A DNA stretch of 64,000 nucleotides from Irpex lacteus (Eukaryota; Basidiomycota; Agaricomycetes; Polyporales; Irpicaceae): positions 372,001-436,000 of the forward strand of contig MQVO02000016.1 in NCBI GenBank assembly GCA_001986395.2, read 5' to 3'. Position numbers and translations under genes: made by a program. Of this stretch, positions 23,616-36,237 are shown piece after piece; position 1 is the stretch's first letter, and each line of letters starts with the position of its first letter. The notes under the pieces are model-generated. The model did no database searches and was not told the origin of the DNA. It saw only the letters and a program-made list of their open reading frames with translations.

Positions 23616-25034
23616 ATGAGTATCGATACCACGACGCTGCCCTTCGAACTCTACGAATGTATCATTTCATACGTTGACGTTCTGCAAGAGGACGATGGCT
23701 GGAAAACTACACTTGAAGCATGTGCACTGGTTTCCAAGGACTTCAAGTACATGTCATATCGCCACCTCTTCAAATCCGTCACCTTTGTCTTCGTCCAAAA
23801 CTTGGACGAAGCCGATGTACAGTGCTTCCCCAACGATGCCCGCCGGCGAAGAAACAAGTCTTTCCATCGCTACGTTACCTCCATCGACAACATCGTGTCC
23901 TACCTTTCGGAGAGTAGTGCTATTCCTCCGTGTATTCGCAGGTTGACGTTGCGCGCGGACCATCCACAAATGGAGGATTCCGGAATTGACTGCTTCTACT
24001 ACGAGGAGTTCAGTGAAATTTTCGAACCTCTGAAGCGCCTTCACAGTCTGAGCCTTTGCGGACTAGTCGTTCATGTGCTAAACCTCGATGAATTCGCCCC
24101 TATCTACCCTGTCTTATCAGAGCTCCGAATCACTCTCGGGAGAACGTTTGGCAAAACCCCCTGGGCCTCAACAGCGCAATTATACACCCTCTGTGCATTA
24201 TTTGGGGAAATTGACCATCTTATTCTCGACTTTATTCCTTTAGCCAGGGACAACATCGTCGAGGGCTCCATTTGGCCACTCGTGCGATCCGTGACAATTG
24301 CCAACGAGATCTTAGTATACTATGGAAGTCCTTATCGCATCTTGGAGTATCTACCAACCCACTGTCTTCGCGCTATTCATCTATGCGAAATCGTTACCGA
24401 TACTCTAGCATGGCTATCTCGTCTAATTGAACATATTGGCCCCGCTTTGGAATTCCTCACGCTAGGTCAATTTAATCTAGGGAACAATCTCAATCGGGAA
24501 GACGGTAAGCACTGTACTGTTACACTCTGACAAAGTTGTTCGCTGATGCGTTGGACCATGGCTACTGTATCAACCTCAGATGAGTACCCGAACACTCTTG
24601 ATCCTATCTCCTTCAGCACTTCCGTCAACTTGCACGTCGTAGCTCTTACGATCCATATTCCACATGTGAACTTCCTCAACTCGAAGAATCACCCCAATGC
24701 TAGGACTGGCCTTGACTTTCGAAGATTACAAGGCTTCCAACGGGTTGTCTTTCAATCACTACCGCCCTCTGTCAAAACGCTCAAGCTATCTTTTTTATGC
24801 TTGCACGGCAATTCTTTCGCTGCGCTGGTACCGCAAACACCAGTGGGAGAATTTTGGGAGATGTTTGTGCAGCTGTTAGATCAATCAGTCAACCAGGGAG
24901 TAGAAAGGATAGAGCTGAAGATGGCCAAGGGCGTATGCAGTGGCATTACAGTATCATGCAACAAGGATGAGCAAATGCTGTTGAAGAGTTCCTTTCCACG
25001 TCTTGCAGATAGAGGCGTTCTAGTATTCCCATAA
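23616..25034 (+). CDS. F-box protein (third type)
   Basis: Two exons (23616-24504, 24580-25034) encode 447 aa. The N-terminus is an F-box: LPFELYECIISYVD followed by ACALVSKDFKYMSYRHLFKSV, the usual spacing of the LP and CxxVSK blocks. The remainder has Leu-rich stretches (LHSLSLCGLVV, LEFLTLGQFN, VKTLKLSFLCL) and resembles the many Agaricomycete F-box proteins with irregular LRR-like C-termini. Expected to act as an adaptor in SCF ubiquitin ligases; target unknown. An in-frame region upstream of 23616 opens, but the ATG of MSIDTTTLPFEL is the first good start. Confidence 0.85.
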
Positions 25035-25257
25035 ATCGTGTTTACGAGATTTACTCCTGTAGATGAGGCTGAACTGAATAAACGTATGCAAGCCGTGTAA
25101 TACCAGAGAACGGAGTTTCCGTGACATGATTAAGAAAATTCACCCGGAGACTACAGCGACGATGACAGCTTAAGTTTATGAGAGAGATCGAGGTTAAGTA
25201 GCAGATAGATTCAACTGGCGATACTTTGTGAACGGAAGCAACTTGCATTTCTATACT

Positions 25258-25960
25258 TTAAGTAATGAGGGATGTGAGTGGCGTTCGGCCGGAAGGTGAG
25301 ATGGAGCCCTTACCGATTAGCATTTCGATGATGGCCACATTCCTCACGTTGTCCGTTCGTAATGACGATTTAGAAATGCGAGAAAGGCGGGAAACTATGT
25401 TTTCCATATTGGCATGTAGAGCTGCATGGCCCTCGACCTGGGTGTCCCGAGAGGCCCTTCCTACTCCAACTTCAAGCCATCTTCTGCGATGGATACTGAG
25501 ATCTGAGACGTTGTCAACCGCCCTCTCATCAAAGCCGGGCGATCCAAATCCCCGTAGCTGTGCTCCCCCTGGTAAGAATACGACCCTTGCGTTCTCGTAA
25601 GTACACCTCAGATTCTCTCATGCTCGGCTTTCATACGCGCACTGCTTCGCACCGGGGTCTTCGGTAACCATTGTCAGTCTCAACTATCACCGGTCATAAA
25701 CATATCACTTACTGTACGACCCTTCGCCAACACCTGAGCACTGAATCTCAACAAAGATACAGGCGTCGAGACCCTTGCATTGTATTGGGTAAATCGCCGG
25801 GCTGTATCTGTACTGAATCATCCAGTCGGTCAAAGGTCGGTTGTCGAGGAGTGGGTCATAATCCGAGCATGAATATGAATATTGAATATTGAACGTCAAA
25901 TTACACTCAACCTCATTAAGAGCGCAGCGTGGCGTTCCCGAAGTACGTCCGCCACCCGTC
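25258..25960 (-). CDS. possible two- or three-exon gene, unrecognised
   Basis: The minus strand holds an exon (about 25580-25258) reading RGAQLRGFGSPGFDERAVD and ending GRTPLTSLIT plus stop. It is preceded by a GT-AG intron and an upstream exon (about 25865-25710) reading YDPLLDNRPLTDWMIQYRY, then CKGLDACIFVEIQCSGVG. The splice phase (1) agrees at both sides. The upstream limit and start are not clear. Codon choice and residue mix look coding, yet I recognise no family. It may be a degraded gene. Confidence 0.3.
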
Positions 25961-27859
25961 GACGAAGCACAAACTTGGCGTGCTCGCACGACTGCGTGAG
26001 CATGAATCATGTCCGTCCGTTCCCCGAGCCTCTCTTCGGCTCCTCGACGAGCTCAACACCGCCGGTGAGAAGCCATTACGTGTGGATTGTCGCTCCCAGG
26101 GCTGAAATCTGAATCCTGAATTTTCGGAAGCGATTTCTCGAGGCTGGTTCCTTGAACATGGCGCGATGGTATCAGGATGTAACTGGACCCGCACGTTGCT
26201 GAGTTGCTCGAACTGCGCGATAGACGGGGCTGTCACGGCACTCCCGAGGGCCTAGAAAGTCGACGCATGGAAGGAGGTGTCAGGTTTCCACTATCGATGT
26301 CAGATGTTTCTAAGTATATTCAAGATGACCCAGAGAACACTCACTGGCGAGGTACGGTCGTGATGCTTACTTACAACGCTGTCCGGAAATCCAAATGCCT
26401 GTTCGGATGGCCGCTATGCAGTACGGTACACCATAAGATGCTGTGGTCGGTGTATATGGGCTCGGGCAGCTCGGTGGGGTTGTAAAAGCAGTGTCAAGTG
26501 CAATGTCCCAAAGAAGTACTGCCACACTACCAGACATAAGTCTGTGAGTCTGTGATATCATTGTGACATGGTTGGATGCAAAAAATCAGCAAAATCAGAC
26601 GAATTACTGGGCGGCTCACGTAACCCTGTCACGAGTCAACGACTCCCGAGGCCGTGAAAGCATGTCTCGCGATCTCCGCCGCCGGGATGTTGCAGGGGTA
26701 GTACGGCAAGTATCTTCTGTTGGAAGGGAGTGTAGTACGAGACGGAGGAGAAACCCGAGTGGTGGATGGTTGCCGAGTTTCCGTCGATGGCCGAATACCT
26801 GGACATAGCAGGTTCGTTTGGTATGATCGCGCTGGGACCGTTGGCTGTGCTGCTTTTATAAAAATGTGAGCATTGCTGAGCAATGCAGTTGGCATAGCTG
26901 AACATCGGCTGTGTTGGCGGTTCGAGAGACAATAGTCCGTCGTCGAGGAATGATTGACAGTGAACACGGCCGATCGCGGTTGGACAATGTTTTCAGCGCT
27001 AGTCTTATTACCGAATGAGGCAGGCAAGAGCTTCCCGATCATATCTGGGCGCGATGCCGTGGCAACCATAGCCGGCGTCCAAACCTTCTCATCAGTTCTG
27101 TAGTCTAGACTAATAAAAATTGATAAAGCTAAATCATACAGAAGCTGCATCTTCCCCTCATCTCCGTCTTCTTGTAACCATCTTTACTGACAGTCTTACG
27201 CGGCATGCTGTTAGATCACGGTCAAGCGGGGGTGTCTCCAGAGATGGAGACTTCGCATGCCTATTCAGAAGTAATTGAGGAACAAAGGGGCACTATCCTT
27301 TAGGAACAAGACTAGTGGGCGACTAGTAAGTGTGGGAACGATGATGAAATAGCTGCGTTAACTTCTGAGGGTTCGGGCTTGGTGGTGCGGGGGTGGCCTA
27401 GTTTGAGGCTACCTGGTGGCTGAAGCAAACTTGCGTGCGTGAATTTATCTGCCTGCCCGATATCTCTGTTCGCGTCAGGCTGACTGTGGGGTCACCAGGC
27501 AAGCAGCCACACGTCGTTCCAACGTATGATGTCGATTTTTCTAAACCTGAGAGAAGCCAGCGTCGGCCGGGAATCTGGTTGGTGACCGCTTGTGGCCGCC
27601 GCTGACTGGCTCAAGCTGTGCGAAGAGGAACAGGCGCTTGTGAGTGGACGTGGATCAATCGGAGATCCTAAAGGGGCAGGTAGCGCTGATAGAAGTGGCC
27701 AACTTTAGCTACTCCCCTAGTCCTTCTCCTTAAATACCACCATGCTCTGACGACTCCCGAATACCTGCTCATCTGTACTCTATCGCCCAAATTCATGCTC
27801 GGTCCTTGAGCTTCCTACCCACGCCCTTCTTCACGACAAACCAGACAGAATTAACGACG
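25961..27859. other. gene-poor region, about 1.9 kb
   Basis: No intact gene supported. A plus-strand stretch at about 26625-26820 gives coding-like peptides on both sides of a stop (TTPEAVKACLAISAAGMLQG, then YGKYLLLEGSVVRDGGETRV), suggesting a decayed gene. A minus-strand frame at 27150-26629 is open for 173 codons but looks unconstrained. The last 150 bp are the leader of the next F-box gene. Confidence 0.35.
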
Positions 27860-29824
27860 ATGCCTGTGTGGCGCCCTGCATTCACCAATCAGTCCACTGC
27901 CGACGACCGCAGCGCACACATCCCCGAGATGTCTCTTGAATCGCTCCCAGCCGATCTCCTCCTGGACATCGCCAGCTATCTCACCGACAGAGGAGAGCGA
28001 TTGCAGTTGTCGTTAACGGTTCGTCCTCGCCTTGTGTCGCAAGCGGTTAAGCGGGCTAACGTTGTCCTCGTTTAGTCCACGCTCATATACCCGAAAGTCA
28101 TACCCTCCGTGTACGATACTGTTAAACTAGCTGGCTCTAGCCAATGCCTCCATACCCTCGCGATGCTTCGTGATACCCCAAGCTTGGCCCGTCATGTACA
28201 ATCACTGGAATTATACCCCGATCACTCTCCCCGCCTCGGTCAACGAGATCTCGAAGACCAAGATCTGTTGAACCTAATCTCCGCCTTGGTGGCTGAGGCC
28301 GCCCCGTCCATGGATGCCTTGCAGACTTTCGTCTGGGGTTTCTCGTCTGGAGAGTCGGTCAACGCTATGTGGAACGCTCTGCGCCAGAGGTAAGCCCTCT
28401 TTGGCTTAGCACGGGCCGGGGTGACAGTACTGACAGCCACTACGCACTAGTTGTCCGAAACTCAAGTGCCTCAGCTCGGGTGTGTCAGAGGCGTCGTCAA
28501 GTTGTGATAGCGCAGTAAGTACAATGTTGTCATGCTCGAGCCGCCTGGTTCCTGACAAGCCTACGCCAGCTCTCTGCATTCAATGGCCTGCAGTCATTCG
28601 CCCTGAGGGCGCTGTCTGCTCAATCCGACACCCCGGCGGCTGTTTCAGAACAGCAGTTGAACATGCTGATCCACGAATGTCCCGAACTCGAGACGTTGAC
28701 TCTTGACTGCGTCGTCGACTCGGATCTGTCAAGCGCTAACTGGTCACATCTTCGCAATCTGAACCTGGACTCGAACTCTAATATCTCTCAAACGCTGATA
28801 CCCTTCCTCGAACGCCATGCGTCAATCGAACGACTCTCCTTGCATCCCTCTAATCCCGCTGATCTCTCTCCTCTTTCCGAGGACGCTCTGCCGGACCTGA
28901 AGCACTTCGCTGGCTCGGTGAACCATCTCACTTCTCTCTGCTGTCGGGGTCAATCGCCTCAAGGCTATGCCGGTACCTCTCGATTCAGCCTCGAGCATCC
29001 ACAAGCCCAGTTTCCTCTGTCCCATCCCCTGTCTCGCTCGCTCGAGAGTCTTGCCGTGACGGAATGCATACCTGTGCAGCAGTTGACTCCCTTCGCGATG
29101 TACAGCATGCTCGTCGGTTTGAAGAAGCTGACATCGCTGAAGCTGAAATTTGATGCTGATGGCGAGTATGACTCTGGTGCTGTACTGAAGACCATTGTTG
29201 CTGCGCGACCTGAGTTGGAGGAATTAGACGTGTCCTTTGTAGGAAAGGAGTCGATTTCGATGGTAAGCCCGTTCTTCTCTGTCACCCTTGTACAGTCGTT
29301 AATGATGATTATCTCTACAGGACGCTTTCCACAAGATCCTCTGCCGTCTCAAGAAGCTCCGCAAACTCTCACTCTCAGTCGTCCAGTTCCCGGGTGACGA
29401 GTCGTTGGCTCATACCGCACGCCGATTCGTCCAGATCATCCCTCGCCTGACCGACATTCACATCACATACATCCCCTCTGGCGCAGCCCCAGCAATGGCG
29501 GAGGATATCGACTACACCCAGAAAGCTCGCTTCACTATCGAACACAACGGCCACAACATTCCGGTAACGATGTACAGCGTGGAGCACGTCAGCGTCGCCA
29601 AGTTGGACGTGTGGCCTCCTCTCCCTGTCAGACGGACGTGCACCCGGACGACGTATGACCTCCGTGCTTCTCAACAGCCTCATCAGGTCCGCAGGCGGAG
29701 CGAGTCTTCTCCTGTCCGTGGCGCCGTGTCGAAACAGGGCCTGGACCCGAAGTTCTCGGTGCTGTCTGCACTGTTGTTGATGGCGACCGTGTGGGGCAGC
29801 GGTGTGGCCATCGACTGTTTGTAG
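27860..29824 (+). CDS. F-box/LRR-like protein with hydrophobic C-terminus (paralog D)
   Basis: Five exons (27860-28018, 28076-28389, 28451-28514, 28570-29262, 29321-29824) encode 577 aa. The F-box-like start reads SLESLPADLLLDIASYLTDR. It continues with the same blocks as paralog C at 18122-20234: LARHVQSLELYPDHS, LETLTLDCVV, LPDLKHFAGSVNHL, PVQQLTPFAMYSMLVGL. Introns 1-3 fall at the same positions and phases and exon 3 is 64 nt in both; the fourth intron of paralog C is absent. The C-terminus ends in a hydrophobic run (FSVLSALLLMATVWGSGVAI), suiting a tail anchor. Likely a ubiquitin-ligase adaptor, perhaps membrane-attached; target unknown. Confidence 0.82.
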
Positions 29825-30651
29825 GCTGTTGCTCGCTATGCATACGTAAGACTGGTCCAATATCTGTCGTAGATCGAACATCGCTGTTGCTTGCTTGCTA
29901 CTAATAGACACGTAGAAAGTAGAGATCGAAAGGACTCCATTACCTCGTACATGCGTATATACCTATTAACGTTTTAGTACTCTCCTTAGTTTTTGTTGTG
30001 GATGTCTTGGACCTGTTCTTGCTCTGCCTTGGAATGCCTTGGAATTTGGAAATCATTGTAATATGTAGTACGTTAAAGCTTCTGTATATTCAACTTAGTA
30101 GTAGTCAATCTGAAATGGACGCGATCCCGTACAATGTTATGGCTGGCATCGCGCCTGAACTATTGTCATAATCGCAAGACCTGTACAGCTTCGTTTTGGG
30201 AGTTTGTATTACTTGTAGGAAGTACAAGTACAATAAGGTGAAGTTAACCAATGATATAAGGACGACAGAATGCAGAGTAAGGTGTTGACAATTAAGCTAT
30301 GGCGTGAGAGAGGCTTGTAAGGCACAATATTACGATGAGAACACGAACAGGAAGAATTAAAGGGAGCATCGAAGGCAGTGGATCATAACAAAGAGACCTG
30401 AGTTGCCACTCACAGCCCCAAATTAGAGTTCGATCTGTAAACCATTTCAGGAAGGATAGGCCACAAGGAATAGGAAAGAAAATGGTATTGAAGACGAAGC
30501 TCCACGCGAGTCCAGCAGGCGATAGCTCACTGCCAGTGGCACCACGGTATGTCGCACGCCGGCCATTTGCATTACATGCAATATTGGGCAGGAGAAAGAA
30601 GGGCAGCGGGAGGTAAGTTGGCATACGTATATAATGCGATGACTTGAACCT
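29825..30651. other. intergenic
   Basis: A convergent 3'-3' region. A minus-strand open frame at 30624-30292 codes for a hydrophobic 110-residue peptide but has no recognised relatives; I do not call it. No repeats seen. Confidence 0.4.
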
Positions 30652-30662
30652 TTAAAACATAC

Positions 30663-32866
30663 CTATCGTTTCCATAATGAGGTAAAGATACGTCCGCCAT
30701 TCGTACATCCCGAGTCAAGCCCACCATCGGACTCGCGTTTCCTCTTGGTAGCAGTTGAACGCGAGTCGGATATTCTGGGAAGCTCATCTGGAATTTCAGA
30801 TGGGGGAACAGGCACGTAGGGTTTGTTGATAGCCCCCGAATAAGCAGGTGGTCTTCTGGGTAAGATAGGTGCACGTTTCGTGTGTCGGTAGAAGCTCCGC
30901 ACGTAGAATTGAGTCATCACCTCCTCCACGTACTTCACGTGCAATTCATACTGGAGATCTTGCACCGGTCCACACTCCAGAAGGATGGCTGGAGGGTTCG
31001 GCCAGGCTATGAGTAGACGTCGAAAGCTCTCGAGATATTGCTCGCGTTTATGAACGAACGTGGCCCGGACTCCCATATTTTCCACTGGGATACTAGGGAA
31101 GAAGTATTGGTGAGACTCCTCGGCAAACATATTCTCGCGAAGGCGCTGGCGGGCCTTGTCGGTACTCCGCCATTTGACCCTTCCACGTTTGGAGAGCGTG
31201 TCGTCGATATATCGTAGCTCGATGAAAAATGCCAGCTCGTTGAGCTCCCAAGCGACCTCTCGACACAGTTTAGCGTCGACGGAGCTGGGAATAATGTCAA
31301 CTTCCGCCCAAGTAGAGCGAGAGGTGTCGAGATTGGCGTAACCAGCGCCTATGACTTCCCAGATACGTTGGAGTACCTTTATATGCTCGGGTGGTCTGAT
31401 GTTCGTCAAGGAAAGGGAGGGTCCATTGTCGAGATATGTCTGCCATTCTTGAGAAGATAACACCCCAAGTTGACCTTTGCTCTCGGTGACGTTCCTCTCT
31501 AGGACTGACCTCCAGAGGTTACGAAGTTTGAGCCAATTCAATATACGTCTTTCGCGTACATCGACGTCCGAGCCATCTAGGCCTATAATATCCGCCGCAC
31601 GAGGAAGTTCATATTTCCAAACAGAATAGCTCGGGATGGGGCCAAGGTTTTGCCAGATGGTGTCTAGAGCATGCTGCCACACGGGAATACAGGAGGGCAT
31701 GAACTCATGGGTACAATCCCGAAACTGGCCATGAAGATCGTTGGGGTCAAAGCTTACGGCTAAAGAAACTGATGAGTCAACCACAAGAACATAACTCTGA
31801 AATTCACTCAACTGGTATCAGCAAGCGCTGTACGGGGTACATGTGTAGAAGACGACGACGAAGCTACGCCTCTTGGCAGTGTCGTCTCTGGCGAAGGCGA
31901 ACCATCCATGTACTCGTCCGACTTATAGCAGATAGCCTCGAGTTGCTTCTGTCCCGGGTTTCCCATGTGGTTGGCTGGATGGTCGTTATAATCTCCTTCC
32001 TGTAGAACCATTCCACGAGGGCTCCGCAATGAAACGTATTGGTGTATATGGTCTTCCTTGGTAAGAGTATCGATATGTCGCATGTACCAGACCGGGATAC
32101 CAGCCTTGTACAGTTTTTCAGCCACCTTGGAATCCTTCGTGAAACAGCCCATGAGGTGTTTGAGCACGTCTAAGGGAGCTTCTTCATCTGATATCTTCTT
32201 GAGCTGCGTATGCCAGGTAATCCATGCGATTGTCATACAATAGCAGCGTTCCACAGCGACATATTGACACCGCAGATCTCGCCATGATACCACCGGAAGC
32301 TTCAGGCGATCGTAGGCAGCTTCTGTCCGCGAGTAGAACTTAGTCAATTCTGCCGACGGTCCATATTGCCGTTCATACAGTTGAACTTCAGCTCTGAGCT
32401 CCTGTAACATCTTCTTGAGAGCGGGAACTCGCTGGGGCGCCATGACGTAAAGAGGGCGATCGCTGGTGGTCGCAATATGCTTGAGAAAGTCTTCTGTCGT
32501 TAGTGGCATCCACAGCTCTGAACGACGACTGGGATGGCTGGGCCTGGGAATACATGCTAGAAAGCAGTAGTCTTCGTCTGGAACGTGCACCTGAGGCCAT
32601 TGCAACGGGTCTTCAGTGCCAAACTTTGCGTTTGCCTTCATACTAACAGACATACGCCCCCAAGGGGGTGTTGGAACAAACGTCATGTTTGGTGTGGTCA
32701 ATGTGTACTTCTTGTTCTCTGACTTGGCAGCGACGAGACCATCGCTAAAACTCACTAAGACACGGCATCGCAAATCATGAGTATTGAACACACTGCAGTA
32801 ATCAAGCACTCACGAGTTTTGTACTCGCGATTGAAGAGACATCCGTTGTTACATGCACATTTCATG
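30663..32866 (-). CDS. orphan basidiomycete protein with Cys-rich start
   Basis: A short first exon (ATG at 32866) reads MKCACNNGCLFNREYKT, with a C-x-C-x3-C pattern. A phase-1 intron leads to a long exon (about 32756-31850) containing LVAAKSENKKYTL, LYVMAPQRVPALKK and the family hallmark EKLYKAGIPVWYMRHIDTL. A further intron near 31840-31775 leads to the last large exon (SFDPNDLHGQF ... WPNPPAILLECGPVQ). The AGIPVWxxR motif occurs in a large lineage-specific Agaricomycete family of unknown function, recalled from memory. About 700 aa. The 3' end is ambiguous: reading through gives stop 30663, while a 62-nt intron (GT at about 30723, AG at 30661) would give a stop at 30652. Confidence 0.7.
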
Positions 32867-33345
32867 GATAAGGAATGGCCGGTGGAGAAAACTTTGGTGC
32901 TTGGTACCTAAGAGTCTTGAGGTGAGTGCGACCAGAGAGTATCTCATCCTAACGAGTTCTGCCTACCTTCGAGTAGGACGGGAGAGAAAGTAATGGTTCG
33001 GAATAAAGAGGAATTCTCGAGAGGGCATCGGGGCAATCAACGACGCTAAGCGAGATGAGATGCTTGAGCCGATACCCTTTCTGGCAGTGGTACTTCGCCG
33101 CAAGCGCGGAACATCGTGCGAGCTCACTCTGCATAGCTGCGCATCCTGAGCTCCTAACAAGTGCGACGTATGTAACGGTTACCTTGTATCCACTGAGCAA
33201 AAGTTGAGTACATCTCCTGCATAATCGCTGCCCCATGTCGCCGGTCAACATCCAAACTCGGATATACAAGATTATATAAAAGAAATCACACTTTCACACA
33301 CGAATTTCGCTGATAAACCGTCGTTGTGTCGGTTCTAGAATACAG
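32867..33345. other. intergenic
   Basis: Upstream of the orphan gene and downstream of the TM9SF gene. A minus-strand frame at 33269-32949 shows no recognised similarity. No repeat seen. Confidence 0.35.
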
Positions 33346-36237
33346 CTAGTCAACGCGTATTGCTGTATACAAACGTCTGACCGCCCAATACGTCGCAATG
33401 AATCCTATCGTACCTGATATATGAATTGCATAAGCGACGCCATTACCGAGGAAAGGTACGAGCACTTACCAGTAACAAGGAAATCGAATAAGGTGAGCAA
33501 CAGCAGATACCCGAAGTAGAGGCATGCGCTCTGGAACGACCCGAGAGACAGGCGGGAAGCCCAGTAAAAGATGCCGTAGGCGAATAGCCAAAACGCACTG
33601 CCACCTCCAGTGAGGAACGCACGCCAATGCCATCTACACGGAAATTTACTGAGTGGTCATAAGACGATTGGAGATGCTACCCACCTGTATTCCTCGGCAC
33701 AAAGCAAAAAATACGTAAACAGGATGGAAACTGTCGCCGTGGTCAAACCCACTACGCCAGCCGTGAGCGCGAGGAATCCGAATGCGTAGTACGCTCTTGA
33801 GGCGAATAGACTGGACATGACGAAGTATAGTTCAACAAATGCAGCGCCTACGATTGATTGATCAGCTTCACATTCTATCACAAGAAACTACGTATTTCTG
33901 GACATACCAAACGGCAGGATACCTGCGAATAGAGCTGAGGCCTATCAATAACAAGTGAGCAATAAGCCCTATTATGACTGAGGGCAGATCTCTTACCCAA
34001 GGTCTAAGATACCATGGTGCCGGCGGAATCTGACGAGGAATGGGATTCACCCTCACAGGGTGCTTGAGAGCCTGGTTGCACATCGGTTAGTCACTGCACG
34101 ATATGGATCAAGCCCGTGATGCTTACACCATGCTTCGACCCAAAGTATGAACCTATAGCAGACAGTGGTGCCGAGATACCGAACCACAGGAGAGCAATAA
34201 GCAACATGGTTCCTATGACATGCTATTGAGTATGTGAATCTTGGTAGTGCAAACAAGGTCGTACCGAATGGGACGGCTCCTGATGATCCTGCCGTGATAA
34301 GTAACAGGTTGAGCAAGAACATGATGGCAAACACGATCCTACAAGTAATCGTCAGCATAGGTCTCATTGTCGAACTTAAACCGTGGCTGCATCTGCTACG
34401 TACGTTGGGAGAAGGACAGCTGCAAGGAATGCCTGTTTGCGGCGGTCAGTTCCGCCCATCGACGCATAAGAGCGGCTCGAGAAATAGCCCGAGACGCTGA
34501 GCAAACAATGAGTGGCCTATTTGTAGCTACATTTTTATGCGCTTACCTGCCAAAGAATGTCCAACAAATCATCATGACAGTAGCAAGGGAACCGCGATTT
34601 GAAGGTGACAGGAATCCTAGGAGGGCGAATACTGAGATGAGGGTTAATGTTAGTGTTCTATCCACTGTTGGTGTCGTAATATGCGTACTCACCAAGTGTT
34701 ACTCCGACCATGGCACACAGTTGCGAGCCGTTTCCAATGAGGACAGAGAGTATCAGTGAGTGAGACGGAGTTCTGAAGACTTCGCCGTGGACAAGCTTCC
34801 ATCCCCAGTCCTCTTGTACTTCTTCCTGAAGCAATTGAGCTTAGATTAAACCAGTATCGACATTCGAAATTAGAGTCACTCACGCTCAAATCTATCGCAT
34901 TATACCTCGAGATCTATGGTCACGATGAGAATGAGTCAATAATAATATTCGTCTCACTTACATCCCGGGAAACGGTTCGGAATAGGATCATAGACACCAT
35001 TCCGCAAAGGAACACGACAATCACAACGGAGTTAATGAGACTGAACCAGTGAATTCGCTGCAGAATATGAGTTTATGGTAGGAATTGCCACAGCACAACA
35101 CTTACTGGATCAAAGATGTGTAGGTAGTTATCCCATCGAGTGGCCCACGGGGTCGAAGATTCCTATGAGGAAACATAAGCGAAGATGAATTGGAGGCCAC
35201 AAAAGCTCACTCACCTGCCAAGTAATTTGATAGCTGTATCGTACTACGTTGTCACCTTCTTCACTTAGGACAAGCTTGGGGTTCTGAGACGAGGTAATGC
35301 AGTCGGCGTCGGCAGTCTGATCGCCGCCATGACTGTTATTGTGAAACCGGTCAATTGGGCAGACAGAGAGATTGTGACAAGGATGCCTTACCTAGCAGGC
35401 CAAACAAGAACACCAACAATACGATATACACCAGGTTTCGGAGAGTGATATCTGAGATAGAGTATTGTTATCTGAGCCCACTAAACGAAGAAATAAGGCA
35501 GACATACTCAAGTACGATATCATAGTGGTTGTTTAGTGCAGGCATTTCCTCGTATTCTCCTTCGTCGTCGCCGAGATTGAAGCCCATGTCGAAAAACACG
35601 TCGCCCGTTCTGTTGTCCCTCTTGAGTTCTGCAGCAGGTAGTCCGTCTATCAGCCAATTTATAGCGTAATCTTCTCTTATACGCTCATTGATGAACTTGG
35701 CATCCTTAGCTGGAACTTCTGCAGTACACAGTGTGCGGCAAGTTCCATTGTTCTCCAGCATACTGATCTAATTCTGTGTTACAAACGTAATAACACGAGT
35801 GATCAAATACTATGACGCACCTCGTATGGTGAATTGAATATTCGGTCACCAAATAGAATAGACCCAAGCGATTCTCCTTGTGATTTGGGACCTCCCGTAG
35901 GCTGACAGAAATGAAAGTCGGGATGATAATAATCATCTTGCAGAACAACTTGAGTACTGTTATGATGCTAAACAAAGAGGGATTCCGCTCACAGTTGATC
36001 ATGGATTTCTATTGCGCTGTTAGACATGGAAACGACGGGTGACCGAATGCGGGTACGCACTATTTTGGCATTGTCATATCCTGCAAGCATGGGCGTGAGG
36101 GCGTTCACGTACAGATAAACTGGCTCTCCCTGCCGGTAATCATGAGGGGCAGCTCCGGGAAGGTAGAACGCATCTACGCTCGGGAATAGGCTTGCGGCAA
36201 GCGCACCAGCGAGGTAACACGCGTGCTTGGGTTTCAT
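33346..36237 (-). CDS. transmembrane 9 superfamily protein (EMP70/nonaspanin)
   Basis: A multi-exon minus-strand gene (at least 12 exons). It starts with a signal peptide ([22 protein letters not shown]) and the luminal family block: [60 protein letters not shown]. Many short membrane-helix exons follow, and the last exon ends [15 protein letters not shown] plus stop at 33346. This is the TM9SF layout: long luminal N-terminus, nine helices, cytosolic C-terminus. Members sit in Golgi and endosomes and affect sorting, adhesion and metal handling in yeast and Dictyostelium. The acidic loop [11 protein letters not shown] is a variable part of the luminal domain. Individual splice sites were not all traced. 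Confidence 0.9.

Noticed and set aside
30292..30624. 110-aa hydrophobic minus-strand protein
   Set aside because: Hydrophobicity arises from T-rich codons; no homology, no promoter-like features and no splice partners.
30663..32866. Retrotransposon gag/pol origin for the orphan gene
   Set aside because: No reverse transcriptase, protease, integrase, zinc knuckle or long terminal repeats; introns are present.
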